A DNA stretch of 14,659 bases, taken from contig DATLHO010000243.1 in the NCBI GenBank assembly GCA_035539855.1, positions 1 to 14,659 of the forward strand, read 5' to 3'. Origin of the DNA: DATLHO01 sp035539855 (GTDB lineage Bacteria; Bacteroidota; Ignavibacteria; OLB7). The notes under the pieces were generated by a model. It ran no database searches. It was not told where the DNA came from and was given only the letters and a program-made list of their open reading frames with translations. How positions within the stretch are numbered: position 1 is the stretch's first letter; the number at the start of each line of letters is the position of its first letter. Below are positions 1-6,754 of the stretch, in pieces. Made by a program: the position numbers and the translations under genes.

Positions 1-19
1 CCCCGGGATGTCGAATCTC

Positions 20-27
20 TATCTTTC
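20..27 (+). promoter_or_regulatory. Candidate -10 box upstream of larC
   Basis: The box reads TATCTTTC and lies about 77 bases before the larC start. The same TATCTTT core occurs just upstream of the tRNA-Pro gene and of the HtrA-like protease gene, which is why it is called here. It would place a transcription start near 32-34 and leave a 5' leader of about 70 bases. Any -35 element would lie at or beyond the window edge and cannot be judged. The rest of 1-103 shows no convincing coding sequence. Confidence 0.35.
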
Positions 28-103
28 CCGACTCTGCGGCTCTGATGCGCGACGGCGCGACAGGACCGTCGAAACCCTCGGGCATCGTCGACATGCTACT
101 TCC

Positions 104-1690
104 ATGAAGACTCTCTATCTCGACTGCTTCTCCGGCATCAGCGGCGACATGGCCGTCGGCGCACTGATCGACGCCGGTGTGCCCCTGTCGTATCTGCGCG
201 ACGGGCTTGCGCTGCTGGGTTTCGACGAGCGGGTCGTTCGACTCGAGACGCGGCCGATCGAGCGCAGTCAGATCTTCGCGACCAAGCTCGACGTCGTCGA
301 TGTCGAGGCGCGTGCGCGCTGGCAGGCTCGGCTCGAGCACGAGCGCAAGCACGCGGGTACTCCGGTCGGTGCTCCCGAAGACCGCGCCGCTCTCGATCAG
401 CGTCGCGATAATGGCAACGGCGGGGACTCCGCGGGCGAGATCATCCCGCACGAGCACGGTCACTCGCACGAGCACGGTCACTCACACGAGCATTCGCACG
501 AGCACGGTCACTCGCACGAGCATTCGCACGAGCACGGTCACTCGCACGAGCACGAGCACAGTCACTTGCACGAGCACTCACACGATCATCCGCACTCGCA
601 TGTCGATGAGCATGCTCATGAGCATGGACACTCGCACGGCCACGCGCACTCGCACGATCATGAGCACCTGCACGGCCATGGACACGCGCACACCGACGGG
701 CATGAGCACGAGCACCGCAGCTATGCGTCGATTCGTCGGATGATCGAGTCGAGCGCGCTTCCGGAGCGCGTGCGCCGGCGGAGCCTGGCGATCTTTCGCG
801 AGATCGGTATCGCCGAGGCGCGTGTGCACGACGTCGAGCTCGAGCACGTGCATTTCCACGAGGTGGGGGCGGTGGACTCGATCGCGGACATCGTCGCGTT
901 CGCGCTGTGCCTCGAGTATCTCGACATCGCCGAGGTCTTCGCCCCGGCGATCCCGCTTGGCTCCGGCGGCTTCGTCCAGACGCAGCACGGTACCATGCCG
1001 CTGCCCGCGCCGGCGACGCTGGAGATTCTCAAGGGATATCCTGTGCAGCTCACGGGCGTCCCGTTCGAGCTGACGACGCCCACGGGGGCCGGCATCGTCA
1101 AGGCGCTGGCACAGGGACCGCTCGCGCTCGAGACGCTGTCGGTCGAGCGCATCGGTTTCGGTGCCGGCACGCGCGAGCTCGCCGATCGTCCAAATCTGCT
1201 CCGCGCGATCGTCGGTGAGCGCGTCGCCGCCGACGAGCGCGACGTCGTCACGCTCATCGAGTGCACGATCGACGATCTGAACCCGCAGATCTATCCGCAC
1301 CTGTTCGAGCGACTGCTCGGCGCCGGCGCGCACGACGTATACCTGACGCCGGTGCTCATGAAGAAGGGCCGGCCCGGACACGTCCTCACCGTCACGGCAC
1401 CGCCCGGCGCGATCGACGAGCTGACGAGGATCCTGTTCTCGGAGTCGACGACGATCGGCGTTCGCTACGGCGAGCGGACACGGCGCAAGCTGGCGCGCGA
1501 GGAGGTGATGATCGAGACCGAGTTCGGACCCGTCCGCATGAAGCGTGTCGCGCTCGACGGCGTCCACCGGACCTCGCCGGAGCTCGATGAGGCGCGCCGC
1601 ATCGCGAATGCGCGCTCGATACCGCTGCAGAGCGTCCTCCGGCGTCTGCAGGAGATTGCCGCGGCAAACGACGCCGCGTCCGAACATTGA
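104..1690 (+). CDS. larC: LarC, nickel-pincer cofactor nickel chelatase with giant His-rich insert
   Basis: LarC inserts nickel, with CTP as cofactor, into pyridinium-3,5-bisthiocarboxylic acid mononucleotide to make the nickel-pincer cofactor of lactate racemase and related enzymes. The 528-residue product opens with the family signature DCFSGISGDM (7-16). It also carries HFHEVGA (from about 250), ELTTPTGAG, and the C-terminal half with IECTIDDLNPQ and KKGRPGHVLTV. Family members are usually a little over 400 residues. The excess is a His-rich stretch at about 116-204 containing 43 His in 89 residues, probably a metal-buffering segment (inference). The reading frame stays open for 32 codons upstream, but those codons look nothing like LarC, so the ATG at 104 is chosen; there is no clear Shine-Dalgarno. 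In Lactobacillus plantarum LarC is made from two frames by frameshifting, whereas here it is a single frame. larA, larB and larE are not in the window. Confidence 0.95.
   Translation: MKTLYLDCFSGISGDMAVGALIDAGVPLSYLRDGLALLGFDERVVRLETRPIERSQIFATKLDVVDVEARARWQARLEHERKHAGTPVGAPEDRAALDQRRDNGNGGDSAGEIIPHEHGHSHEHGHSHEHSHEHGHSHEHSHEHGHSHEHEHSHLHEHSHDHPHSHVDEHAHEHGHSHGHAHSHDHEHLHGHGHAHTDGHEHEHRSYASIRRMIESSALPERVRRRSLAIFREIGIAEARVHDVELEHVHFHEVGAVDSIADIVAFALCLEYLDIAEVFAPAIPLGSGGFVQTQHGTMPLPAPATLEILKGYPVQLTGVPFELTTPTGAGIVKALAQGPLALETLSVERIGFGAGTRELADRPNLLRAIVGERVAADERDVVTLIECTIDDLNPQIYPHLFERLLGAGAHDVYLTPVLMKKGRPGHVLTVTAPPGAIDELTRILFSESTTIGVRYGERTRRKLAREEVMIETEFGPVRMKRVALDGVHRTSPELDEARRIANARSIPLQSVLRRLQEIAAANDAASEH
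449..715 (+). repeat. In-frame His-codon minisatellite inside larC
   Basis: The DNA coding for the His-rich insert is a degenerate tandem repeat. Every second codon is mostly CAC or CAT, alternating with Glu, Ser, Gly or Asp codons. An 18-base unit encoding HEHGHS occurs at 449-466 and 467-484. A 30-base unit encoding HEHS plus HEHGHS is duplicated exactly at 485-514 and 515-544. The units then decay into less regular His-X dipeptides up to 715. All units are multiples of 6 bases, so gain or loss of units keeps the frame. Confidence 0.9.
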
Positions 1691-1705
1691 GCTGGAGACC
1701 AACCA

Positions 1706-2407
1706 ATGATCGATCGCCTCGTCATCTCGGCCCGCCGCAGCACCGTGTACATCGCGCTGCTCGGCTCGTCGTTTCTCTGCGCGGCGATGATTGCAGCGCG
1801 CGTCTGGTACACGGGCACTCGTGGCTTCGCCTTTTTGCTCTGGAATCTCCTGCTCGCGTGGATCCCGCTGGTGGCTGCGGTCGCGCTCTACGACCGGGAT
1901 CGTCGCGGCCGCGGCGGCGTCGCAGGCCTGCTGGCGCTCGGCGGCATCTGGCTGCTGTTCTATCCGAACGCTCCCTACATCGTTACTGATCTCATCCACC
2001 TCGTCGAGCATCCGTCGGCGCTGCTGTGGTTCGATCTCGTGCTGATCGCCACATGCGCCTGGACGGGGCTGCTGCTCGGGTTCGTCTCGCTGTCATTGGT
2101 GCAGTCGGTCGTTCGTCGCCGGACATCGCCGATCATCGGATGGTCGTTCGTCGTCGGCGCGACCGGTCTGGCCGCGTTCGGCATCTACCTGGGCCGGTTC
2201 CTGCGGTGGAACAGCTGGGATGTTCTCACGGATCCTCACAGGCTGTTCTACGATATTTGGGACAGGATCGTCAACCCCTTGTCCCACACGCAGACGATCG
2301 CCGTCTGGCTCGTTCTCTCCGGGTTTCTCCTGGCCGCCTATCTGGCCGTCGCGGCATTGACGCAGGGAAGCCCGCTCCCGCAGCAATCAGATTCGCAGGT
2401 GCATTGA
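1706..2407 (+). CDS. DUF1361 integral membrane protein
   Basis: The 233-residue protein is hydrophobic, with about six predicted membrane segments near residues 13-33, 40-60, 70-92, 106-131, 142-165 and 196-219. Motifs of the DUF1361 family are visible: FYPNAPYIVTDLIHL (about 84-98) and GIYLGRFLRWNSWDVL (about 159-174). No biochemical function is established for this family that I can state. A GGAGA Shine-Dalgarno at 1694-1698 sits well placed before the ATG. The gene begins 15 bases after larC and ends 1 base before the UDP-glucose dehydrogenase gene, so the three are probably co-transcribed. Whether it works with the dehydrogenase in surface polysaccharide production is only a guess from adjacency. 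Confidence 0.88.
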   Translation: MIDRLVISARRSTVYIALLGSSFLCAAMIAARVWYTGTRGFAFLLWNLLLAWIPLVAAVALYDRDRRGRGGVAGLLALGGIWLLFYPNAPYIVTDLIHLVEHPSALLWFDLVLIATCAWTGLLLGFVSLSLVQSVVRRRTSPIIGWSFVVGATGLAAFGIYLGRFLRWNSWDVLTDPHRLFYDIWDRIVNPLSHTQTIAVWLVLSGFLLAAYLAVAALTQGSPLPQQSDSQVH

Positions 2408-2408
2408 C

Positions 2409-3758
2409 ATGTCATACAACATCGCTGTCGTCGGTACCGGATACGTTGGGCTCGTGACGGGCGTCTGTCTCGCGGAGACCGGAAACCAGGTCGTCTGCGT
2501 CGATATCGATCCCGCGAAGATCGAGATGCTCGAGGCGGGGGAGGTGCCCATCTACGAGCCGGGACTCGACAAGCTGCTCGAGCGCGGCATCCGTGAGCGG
2601 CGCATCCGCTTCACGCTCGACCTCGAGCAGGCGGTGCTCGCCTCGGAGATCGTGTTCCTGTGCCTGCCGACGCCACCGGATGGCGACGGCGCCGCCGACC
2701 TGCAGTACATCCTCGGGGTCGCCGAATCGATCGGGCGCATCCTGGCCGAGAACCCCGGCGCCGGGTACCGCGTGCTCGTCGACAAGAGCACCGTCCCGGT
2801 CGGCACCAGCGAGCGCGTGCGCGAGGCCGTTCTGCGCTCGGCGCCCGATGCCTCGTTCGACGTCGTCTCCAATCCCGAATTCCTGCGCGAGGGCTTTGCG
2901 GTCGAGGACTGCCTGCGGCCGGAGCGCATCGTGGTCGGAACGTCGTCGCCGCGCGCCGCGGAGATCATGACCGACCTGTTCTCCGCGTTCGTGCGCAGCG
3001 GCAACCCGATCTACGTCACCTCCGAGCGCAGCGCCGAGCTCGCCAAGTACGCCGCGAACTCGTTCATCGCCATGCGCATCTCGTTCATCAACGAGATGGC
3101 GAACCTGTGCGAGGATCTCGGCGCCGACATCGACGATATCCGCAAGATTCTCGGCTCCGACTCCCGCATCGGCAAGCGCTACCTCTTCCCGGGCCTCGGC
3201 TACGGCGGAAGCTGCTTCCCGAAGGCCGTCAAGGCGATCCTGCGCACGGCCGACGAGTCGAGCTCGACGCTCGAGGTGATCTCGGCGGTCGAGCGGGCGA
3301 ACCGGCAGCAGCCGCGGCGCTTTTTCGAGAAGATCCTCGGCCATTTCAACGGCTCGCTCGCCGGCCGGCGATTCGCCGCCTGGGGTCTGGCGTTCAAGGC
3401 GAACACCGATGACGTCCGCGAATCCCCGGCGTTCGCGATCATCGACCTGCTGCTCGAGGCGGGGGCGGAGGTCGTGGCCTACGATCCGGAGGCGATCGAG
3501 CCCGCCCGCCGGCGTTACGGCAATCGCGTACGCTACGGCACGAGCACCTACGAGACCGTCCGCGACGCCGACGCTCTCGTGATCCTGACCGAGTGGAACG
3601 AGTTCCGCAATCCGGATCTCGATCGCATCGCGGCGAGCCTGAAAGAGCCGGTTGTGTTCGACGGCCGCAATCTCCTTGAATCCGAAGACCTCGTGGCGCG
3701 CGGCTTCAAGTACTACTCCGTCGGCAGGGCCATCGACACGGACCGGGTTCCCTCTTAA
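2409..3758 (+). CDS. ugd: UDP-glucose 6-dehydrogenase
   Basis: This cytoplasmic enzyme oxidises UDP-glucose to UDP-glucuronate with two NAD+, feeding surface polysaccharides. The 449-residue length is normal for the family. The N-terminal Rossmann motif VVGTGYVGL spans 7-15. Catalytic and binding residues known from the family can be placed: Thr128 in KSTVPVGT, Glu157 in NPEFLREG, Lys213 and Asn217 in ELAKYAANSF, and the nucleophile Cys269 in GYGGSCFPK. The oddity is Ala273 (codon GCC at 3225-3227), where the family consensus CFPKD has an Asp counted among the catalytic residues in the Streptococcus pyogenes enzyme. The start codon follows the DUF1361 stop by one base, with a weak AGGTG upstream, suggesting translational coupling. 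No terminator is visible after the stop. A closely related nucleotide-sugar dehydrogenase specificity (for example UDP-ManNAc) is less likely from the motifs. Confidence 0.93.
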   Translation: MSYNIAVVGTGYVGLVTGVCLAETGNQVVCVDIDPAKIEMLEAGEVPIYEPGLDKLLERGIRERRIRFTLDLEQAVLASEIVFLCLPTPPDGDGAADLQYILGVAESIGRILAENPGAGYRVLVDKSTVPVGTSERVREAVLRSAPDASFDVVSNPEFLREGFAVEDCLRPERIVVGTSSPRAAEIMTDLFSAFVRSGNPIYVTSERSAELAKYAANSFIAMRISFINEMANLCEDLGADIDDIRKILGSDSRIGKRYLFPGLGYGGSCFPKAVKAILRTADESSSTLEVISAVERANRQQPRRFFEKILGHFNGSLAGRRFAAWGLAFKANTDDVRESPAFAIIDLLLEAGAEVVAYDPEAIEPARRRYGNRVRYGTSTYETVRDADALVILTEWNEFRNPDLDRIAASLKEPVVFDGRNLLESEDLVARGFKYYSVGRAIDTDRVPS

Positions 3759-3806
3759 AGTATCACTGAAGAGAAGAGGGCGTCCGGTGGTGCTCTGATT
3801 GGAGTT

Positions 3807-3837
3807 GTTTGCAAACGGTGAAGAGAATGCCTAGTTT
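3807..3837 (+). promoter_or_regulatory. Candidate promoter and palindromic operator of the MerR-type gene
   Basis: TTGCAA at 3809-3814 is followed after 17 bases by TAGTTT at 3832-3837, a reasonable -35/-10 pair that predicts a start near 3844, about 20 bases before the chosen ATG. The -35 is embedded in a perfect 10-base palindrome, GTTTGCAAAC, at 3807-3816, which could bind a regulator, possibly the MerR-type protein itself. This is inference from one site. Confidence 0.4.
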
Positions 3838-3865
3838 GGCCCGCGCCCAACGCTCACCGTGTGCA

Positions 3866-4273
3866 ATGAAAGATCTCCAGATCAAGAAGCTCTACTACTC
3901 CATCAGCGAAGTCAGTCGCATGGTGGAGCTCGAGCAGTACGTGCTCCGGTATTGGGAGACCGAGTTCGAGCAGCTTCGTCCGCAGAAGAACCGCGCGGGC
4001 AATCGGGCCTATACCGAGAAGGACATCGAGCTGATCCGCCTGATCAAGCGCCTGACGCGCGAGCAGCGGTTCACGATCGAGGGAGCGCGCCAGGTGCTCA
4101 ACACGCTGACCTACGAGAACGGTCTGCCGGTGCTGCCGGAGACTGCGCCGGAGACGCCGGCCGGAGGCGGCGGAGCACAACCGGAGGCCCTTCGCGAGGA
4201 TCTGCTGCAGGTCCGCAGGACGCTCGAACACCTCCTTTCCCGGCTCGGTCGTGCCGCCGGTACGCCGGAATAA
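3866..4273 (+). CDS. MerR-family transcriptional regulator
   Basis: The 135-residue protein has a MerR-type winged-helix domain at about 8-80. It starts KLYYSISEVSRMVEL, with the family-typical LRYWETEFEQLRP and NRAYTEKDIELI motifs, and is followed by a Pro/Gly/Ala-rich linker and a short C-terminal helix (about 110-130) that may act in dimerisation. It lacks a recognisable effector domain and metal-binding cysteines, so no inducer can be named. The frame continues upstream to an ATG at 3827 and a TTG at 3809. I prefer 3866 because homologues begin close to the YYSISEV segment and because a candidate promoter would start transcription near 3844. The ATG at 3827 is the main alternative. The small, effector-less form is common in FCB-group and related bacteria as a single-copy gene. 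Confidence 0.88.
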   Translation: MKDLQIKKLYYSISEVSRMVELEQYVLRYWETEFEQLRPQKNRAGNRAYTEKDIELIRLIKRLTREQRFTIEGARQVLNTLTYENGLPVLPETAPETPAGGGGAQPEALREDLLQVRRTLEHLLSRLGRAAGTPE

Positions 4274-4275
4274 TG

Positions 4276-4283
4276 TATCTTTG
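4276..4283 (+). promoter_or_regulatory. Candidate -10/-7 box of the tRNA-Pro gene
   Basis: TATCTTTG begins 3 bases after the MerR-type gene ends and lies 10 bases before the mature tRNA 5' end, so transcription would start about 5 bases upstream of the tRNA, the expected arrangement. It fits the TAnnTTTG consensus of Bacteroidota promoters. I see no good -35 or -33 TTTG partner; the upstream half would lie inside the preceding coding region. Confidence 0.5.
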
Positions 4284-4293
4284 TCGTCTCGTT

Positions 4294-4367
<74 letters not shown>

Positions 4368-4372
4368 CATAG

Positions 4373-4402
4373 AAAGCCAGCACACCCGTGCTGGCTTTTT
4401 CT
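4373..4402 (+). terminator. Rho-independent terminator after tRNA-Pro
   Basis: An 8-base-pair GC-rich stem GCCAGCAC/GTGCTGGC (4376-4383 with 4388-4395) closes an ACCC loop. It is extended by AAA/TTT pairs and followed by a T run at 4396-4400. It starts 6 bases after the tRNA and should end its transcript, separating it from the downstream secreted-protein gene. Confidence 0.9.
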
Positions 4403-4437
4403 TGTTGGCGGGCTCGGATATTGTCGGTGGTGGAGGC

Positions 4438-4983
4438 ATGCGAATCCTCATCCAACTGATCGCGCTCCTGGCCCTCGTCGCCTCGACGGCGACCGCGCAG
4501 CTCCGGCTTCCGAAGGACAGTCTCGACTGGCCGACACCGCGAAACGTCCTCGCCGTCAACCCGGCGGGCATTGCGGTCGACTACCTCAGCGTCCACTACG
4601 TCCACGCGGTCGACGGGCACAACGCCGTCGGCGGCTTCGTGACGTTCGTCTACAGACCGATCGGCGCGCACCTTCCGCGCGGCATCGGTGCGGGGGCGCT
4701 CTACCGGTTCTATCCTGCGTCGCAGGCGGTGTGGCGGTTCCATTACGGCGCGCAGCTCTCGTGGCTCGAGGCGTGGCTGACGTCGCGACGCGACATACGC
4801 GCCAGCGGGCTCGGATTCGGAATGACCGTCGGCTGGCAGTGGTTGCCGATCGAGGGTTTTGCGGTCGGATTCTCCGTCGGCGAACAGTACCTGGCCCCGT
4901 TCCGGCAGCTCGACAACGAGGCGCTCGAGCGGGTGTTCGGCTTCCGTCCGCTCCTGTCGTTCGATCTCGGCCTTGCCTGGTGA
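4438..4983 (+). CDS. Small secreted/envelope protein of unknown function
   Basis: The 181-residue protein starts with a clear signal peptide (MRILIQLIALLALVASTATA, cleavage likely after residue 20 at ATA-Q). The mature part has alternating aromatic and hydrophobic strands, such as NAVGGFVTFVYRPIG, GIGAGALYRFYP, AVWRFHYGAQLSW and LGFGMTVGWQW, and ends in LLSFDLGLAW. This suggests a small beta-barrel or beta-rich outer-membrane-associated protein, with a terminal aromatic residue as in barrel proteins. I do not recognise a family. GGAGG lies only 2 bases from the ATG, a short spacing but the only purine-rich site. The frame runs on upstream through the tRNA, which cannot be coding, fixing this start. 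The gene ends 40 bases before the exonuclease fusion gene. Confidence 0.8.
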   Translation: MRILIQLIALLALVASTATAQLRLPKDSLDWPTPRNVLAVNPAGIAVDYLSVHYVHAVDGHNAVGGFVTFVYRPIGAHLPRGIGAGALYRFYPASQAVWRFHYGAQLSWLEAWLTSRRDIRASGLGFGMTVGWQWLPIEGFAVGFSVGEQYLAPFRQLDNEALERVFGFRPLLSFDLGLAW

Positions 4984-5023
4984 GCTGACCGCACCAACGC
5001 TTCCCCTCATCCGTCTGCACGGC

Positions 5024-6751
5024 ATGCTCCCGATCACTGACGCACGCTTCATCGTCACCGACATCGAGACGACCGGACTGTCGCCCGCGCAGAACCGGAT
5101 CACCGAGGTCGCGTGTGTCTACCTGCTCGCCGGGGAGATCGTCGCCGAGAAGCGGACGCTGGTCAATCCCGAACAGTTCATCCCGCACGAGATCCAGCGG
5201 ATGACGGGCATCACCAACGCGCGGGTGCTCGGAGCGCCGAAGGGAGAGGAGATCTTTCCGGTGGTGCGGCAGTGGCTCGGCGACGGCGCCGTGTTCGTCG
5301 CGCACAACGCGACGTTCGACTTCAATTTTCTGCAGGCCGCGTTCAGCCGGCACGCGCTCGGCGCGATCGGTCAGCCGAAGCTCTGCACCGCGCGCCTTGC
5401 CCGACGGCTGCTGCCGGCGCGCGGAAGCTGGTCACTCGGCAACCTCGCCGGGTTCTTCGGCGTCCGCGTCCGCGATCGCCACACCGCTCTGGGAGATGCC
5501 CGCATCACTGCGGTGGTGCTCGCGCGCCTGCTCGAAATCGCCGCCGACGAACACGACTGCCACACCGTCCCGGATCTGCTGCGCCTGCAGTATCGGAACG
5601 TCGAGCGCGCGAAGGCGCTGCCCGAGGGCGTTCGCGCGCTCGAGCCCGTGGTCGCCGCACTACCCCTGACCCAGGGCGTCTACCGCATGCTCGACCGTCG
5701 CGGCGGCGTGCTCTATGTCGGCAAGGCGAAGTCGTTGCGCGAGCGCGTCGGCAGTTACTTCCGCGCGAGCGCAGAGCATCCTCGAAAGATTCGGGAGATG
5801 GTCAACAGCGTGCGGGCGATCGAGGTGGAGGAGACGGGCTCCGAGCTGGCGGCACTACTGCTGGAGGCGCGGCTGATCCGCGAGTACCAGCCGAAGTACA
5901 ACACGCTGCTCAAGCGCGTCAGGCGGTACCATTTCGTGCGCATCGACTCGACCGACCGCTACCCGACCGTCGGGGTCACCGCGGAGATCGAGGCCGATGG
6001 CGCAGAGTACTTCGGTCCGTTCAACGGGCGCGATGCCGCCGGCCTGGTCATCGACACGATCCAGCATCTGTTCGGGCTGCGCGAGTGCGACGGCGCGATC
6101 GAGCCGGACGCGCGCACGCTGCCCTGCCTCTATCATCAGATCGACCGCTGCGGAGCGCCATGCGCCGCGCTGCAGAGCGAGTCGCAGTACCGCACCGAGG
6201 TCGACCGCGTGCGGGCGTTCCTCTCGGGCTCGGAGGATGGCATCGTCGACCGGCTCGAGCTCAGGATGCAGGAGTACGCCGAGAAGCTTCTCTTTGAGGA
6301 CGCTGCAACGCTGCGCGATCGGATCGCCGAGCTCCGGCGGATCTTCACCGGGCGCCGCCGTGTCGCCGACTCGATCAACGGCAACAACGTGATCATCGTG
6401 CTGCCGGCGCCGGATGCGACGAAGCGCGAGATGTTCATGATCCGCTACGGACGCCTTGCGCGACAGGTGATCGTTGGCAGGAGGCTGCCGCTGGCGCGAC
6501 TGCGCCCGCTGGTCGAGGCGGTCTATGCCGATGGGAAGGTGGTGCCGCCGAAGGTCGAGCGTGAGGAGGTGGCCGAGATCCGGATCATCGCGAGCTACAT
6601 CCATCGCTATCGCGATTCCGGTCGGTTCGTCTACGTCGAGCCGGGGATGTCGACCGCGGACGTGCTCGAGCGGCTCGTCGAGACAATGCGCGGCCGCGCG
6701 GCAGCTCCGGTGCCGGGCGATGATCTCGAGCAGCAGGTGATGGAGATCTGA
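5024..6751 (+). CDS. DnaQ-like 3'-5' exonuclease fused to UvrC/Cho-like GIY-YIG endonuclease
   Basis: The 575-residue protein joins two nucleases. Residues 1-175 are a DEDDh exonuclease like DNA polymerase III epsilon, with Exo I DIETTG (Asp13, Glu15), Exo II HNATFD (Asp99) and Exo III HTALGDA (His153, Asp158), so all five catalytic residues are present. Residues 215-295 are a GIY-YIG domain as in UvrC and Cho, with GVY (218-220), YVG (231-233), Arg at 239/241 and Glu281 in LLLEARLIREYQPKYN. Cys355, Cys368, Cys376 and Cys380 match the spacing of the UvrC cysteines reported to bind an iron-sulfur cluster. A UVR (UvrB-contact) motif lies at about 411-440. The C-terminal 135 residues resemble only a remnant of UvrC; the RNase-H-like nuclease and HhH domains are absent, so only the Cho-like 3' incision is expected. 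A role in DNA repair is inferred. Upstream codons do not look coding, so the ATG at 5024 is used; no Shine-Dalgarno is evident. Confidence 0.93.
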   Translation: MLPITDARFIVTDIETTGLSPAQNRITEVACVYLLAGEIVAEKRTLVNPEQFIPHEIQRMTGITNARVLGAPKGEEIFPVVRQWLGDGAVFVAHNATFDFNFLQAAFSRHALGAIGQPKLCTARLARRLLPARGSWSLGNLAGFFGVRVRDRHTALGDARITAVVLARLLEIAADEHDCHTVPDLLRLQYRNVERAKALPEGVRALEPVVAALPLTQGVYRMLDRRGGVLYVGKAKSLRERVGSYFRASAEHPRKIREMVNSVRAIEVEETGSELAALLLEARLIREYQPKYNTLLKRVRRYHFVRIDSTDRYPTVGVTAEIEADGAEYFGPFNGRDAAGLVIDTIQHLFGLRECDGAIEPDARTLPCLYHQIDRCGAPCAALQSESQYRTEVDRVRAFLSGSEDGIVDRLELRMQEYAEKLLFEDAATLRDRIAELRRIFTGRRRVADSINGNNVIIVLPAPDATKREMFMIRYGRLARQVIVGRRLPLARLRPLVEAVYADGKVVPPKVEREEVAEIRIIASYIHRYRDSGRFVYVEPGMSTADVLERLVETMRGRAAAPVPGDDLEQQVMEI

Positions 6752-6754
6752 GCG

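Noticed and set aside
8..103. In-frame N-terminal extension of LarC from the ATG at 8
   Set aside because: The extra 32 residues bear no resemblance to LarC, which begins at the KTLYLDCFSG segment; a candidate promoter lies within the region.
449..715. Repeat array as CRISPR or regulatory repeat
   Set aside because: Units are contiguous, without unique spacers, and keep a His-X pattern in the larC frame, so this is a coding minisatellite.
104..1690. Programmed frameshift in larC as in Lactobacillus plantarum
   Set aside because: Both halves of the protein lie in one uninterrupted frame here, so no frameshift is required.
578..2011. 477-codon open frame on the minus strand across larC and the DUF1361 gene
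   Set aside because: It lies antisense to two clear genes, has Arg/Asp-rich composition typical of a high-G+C shadow frame, and matches no family.
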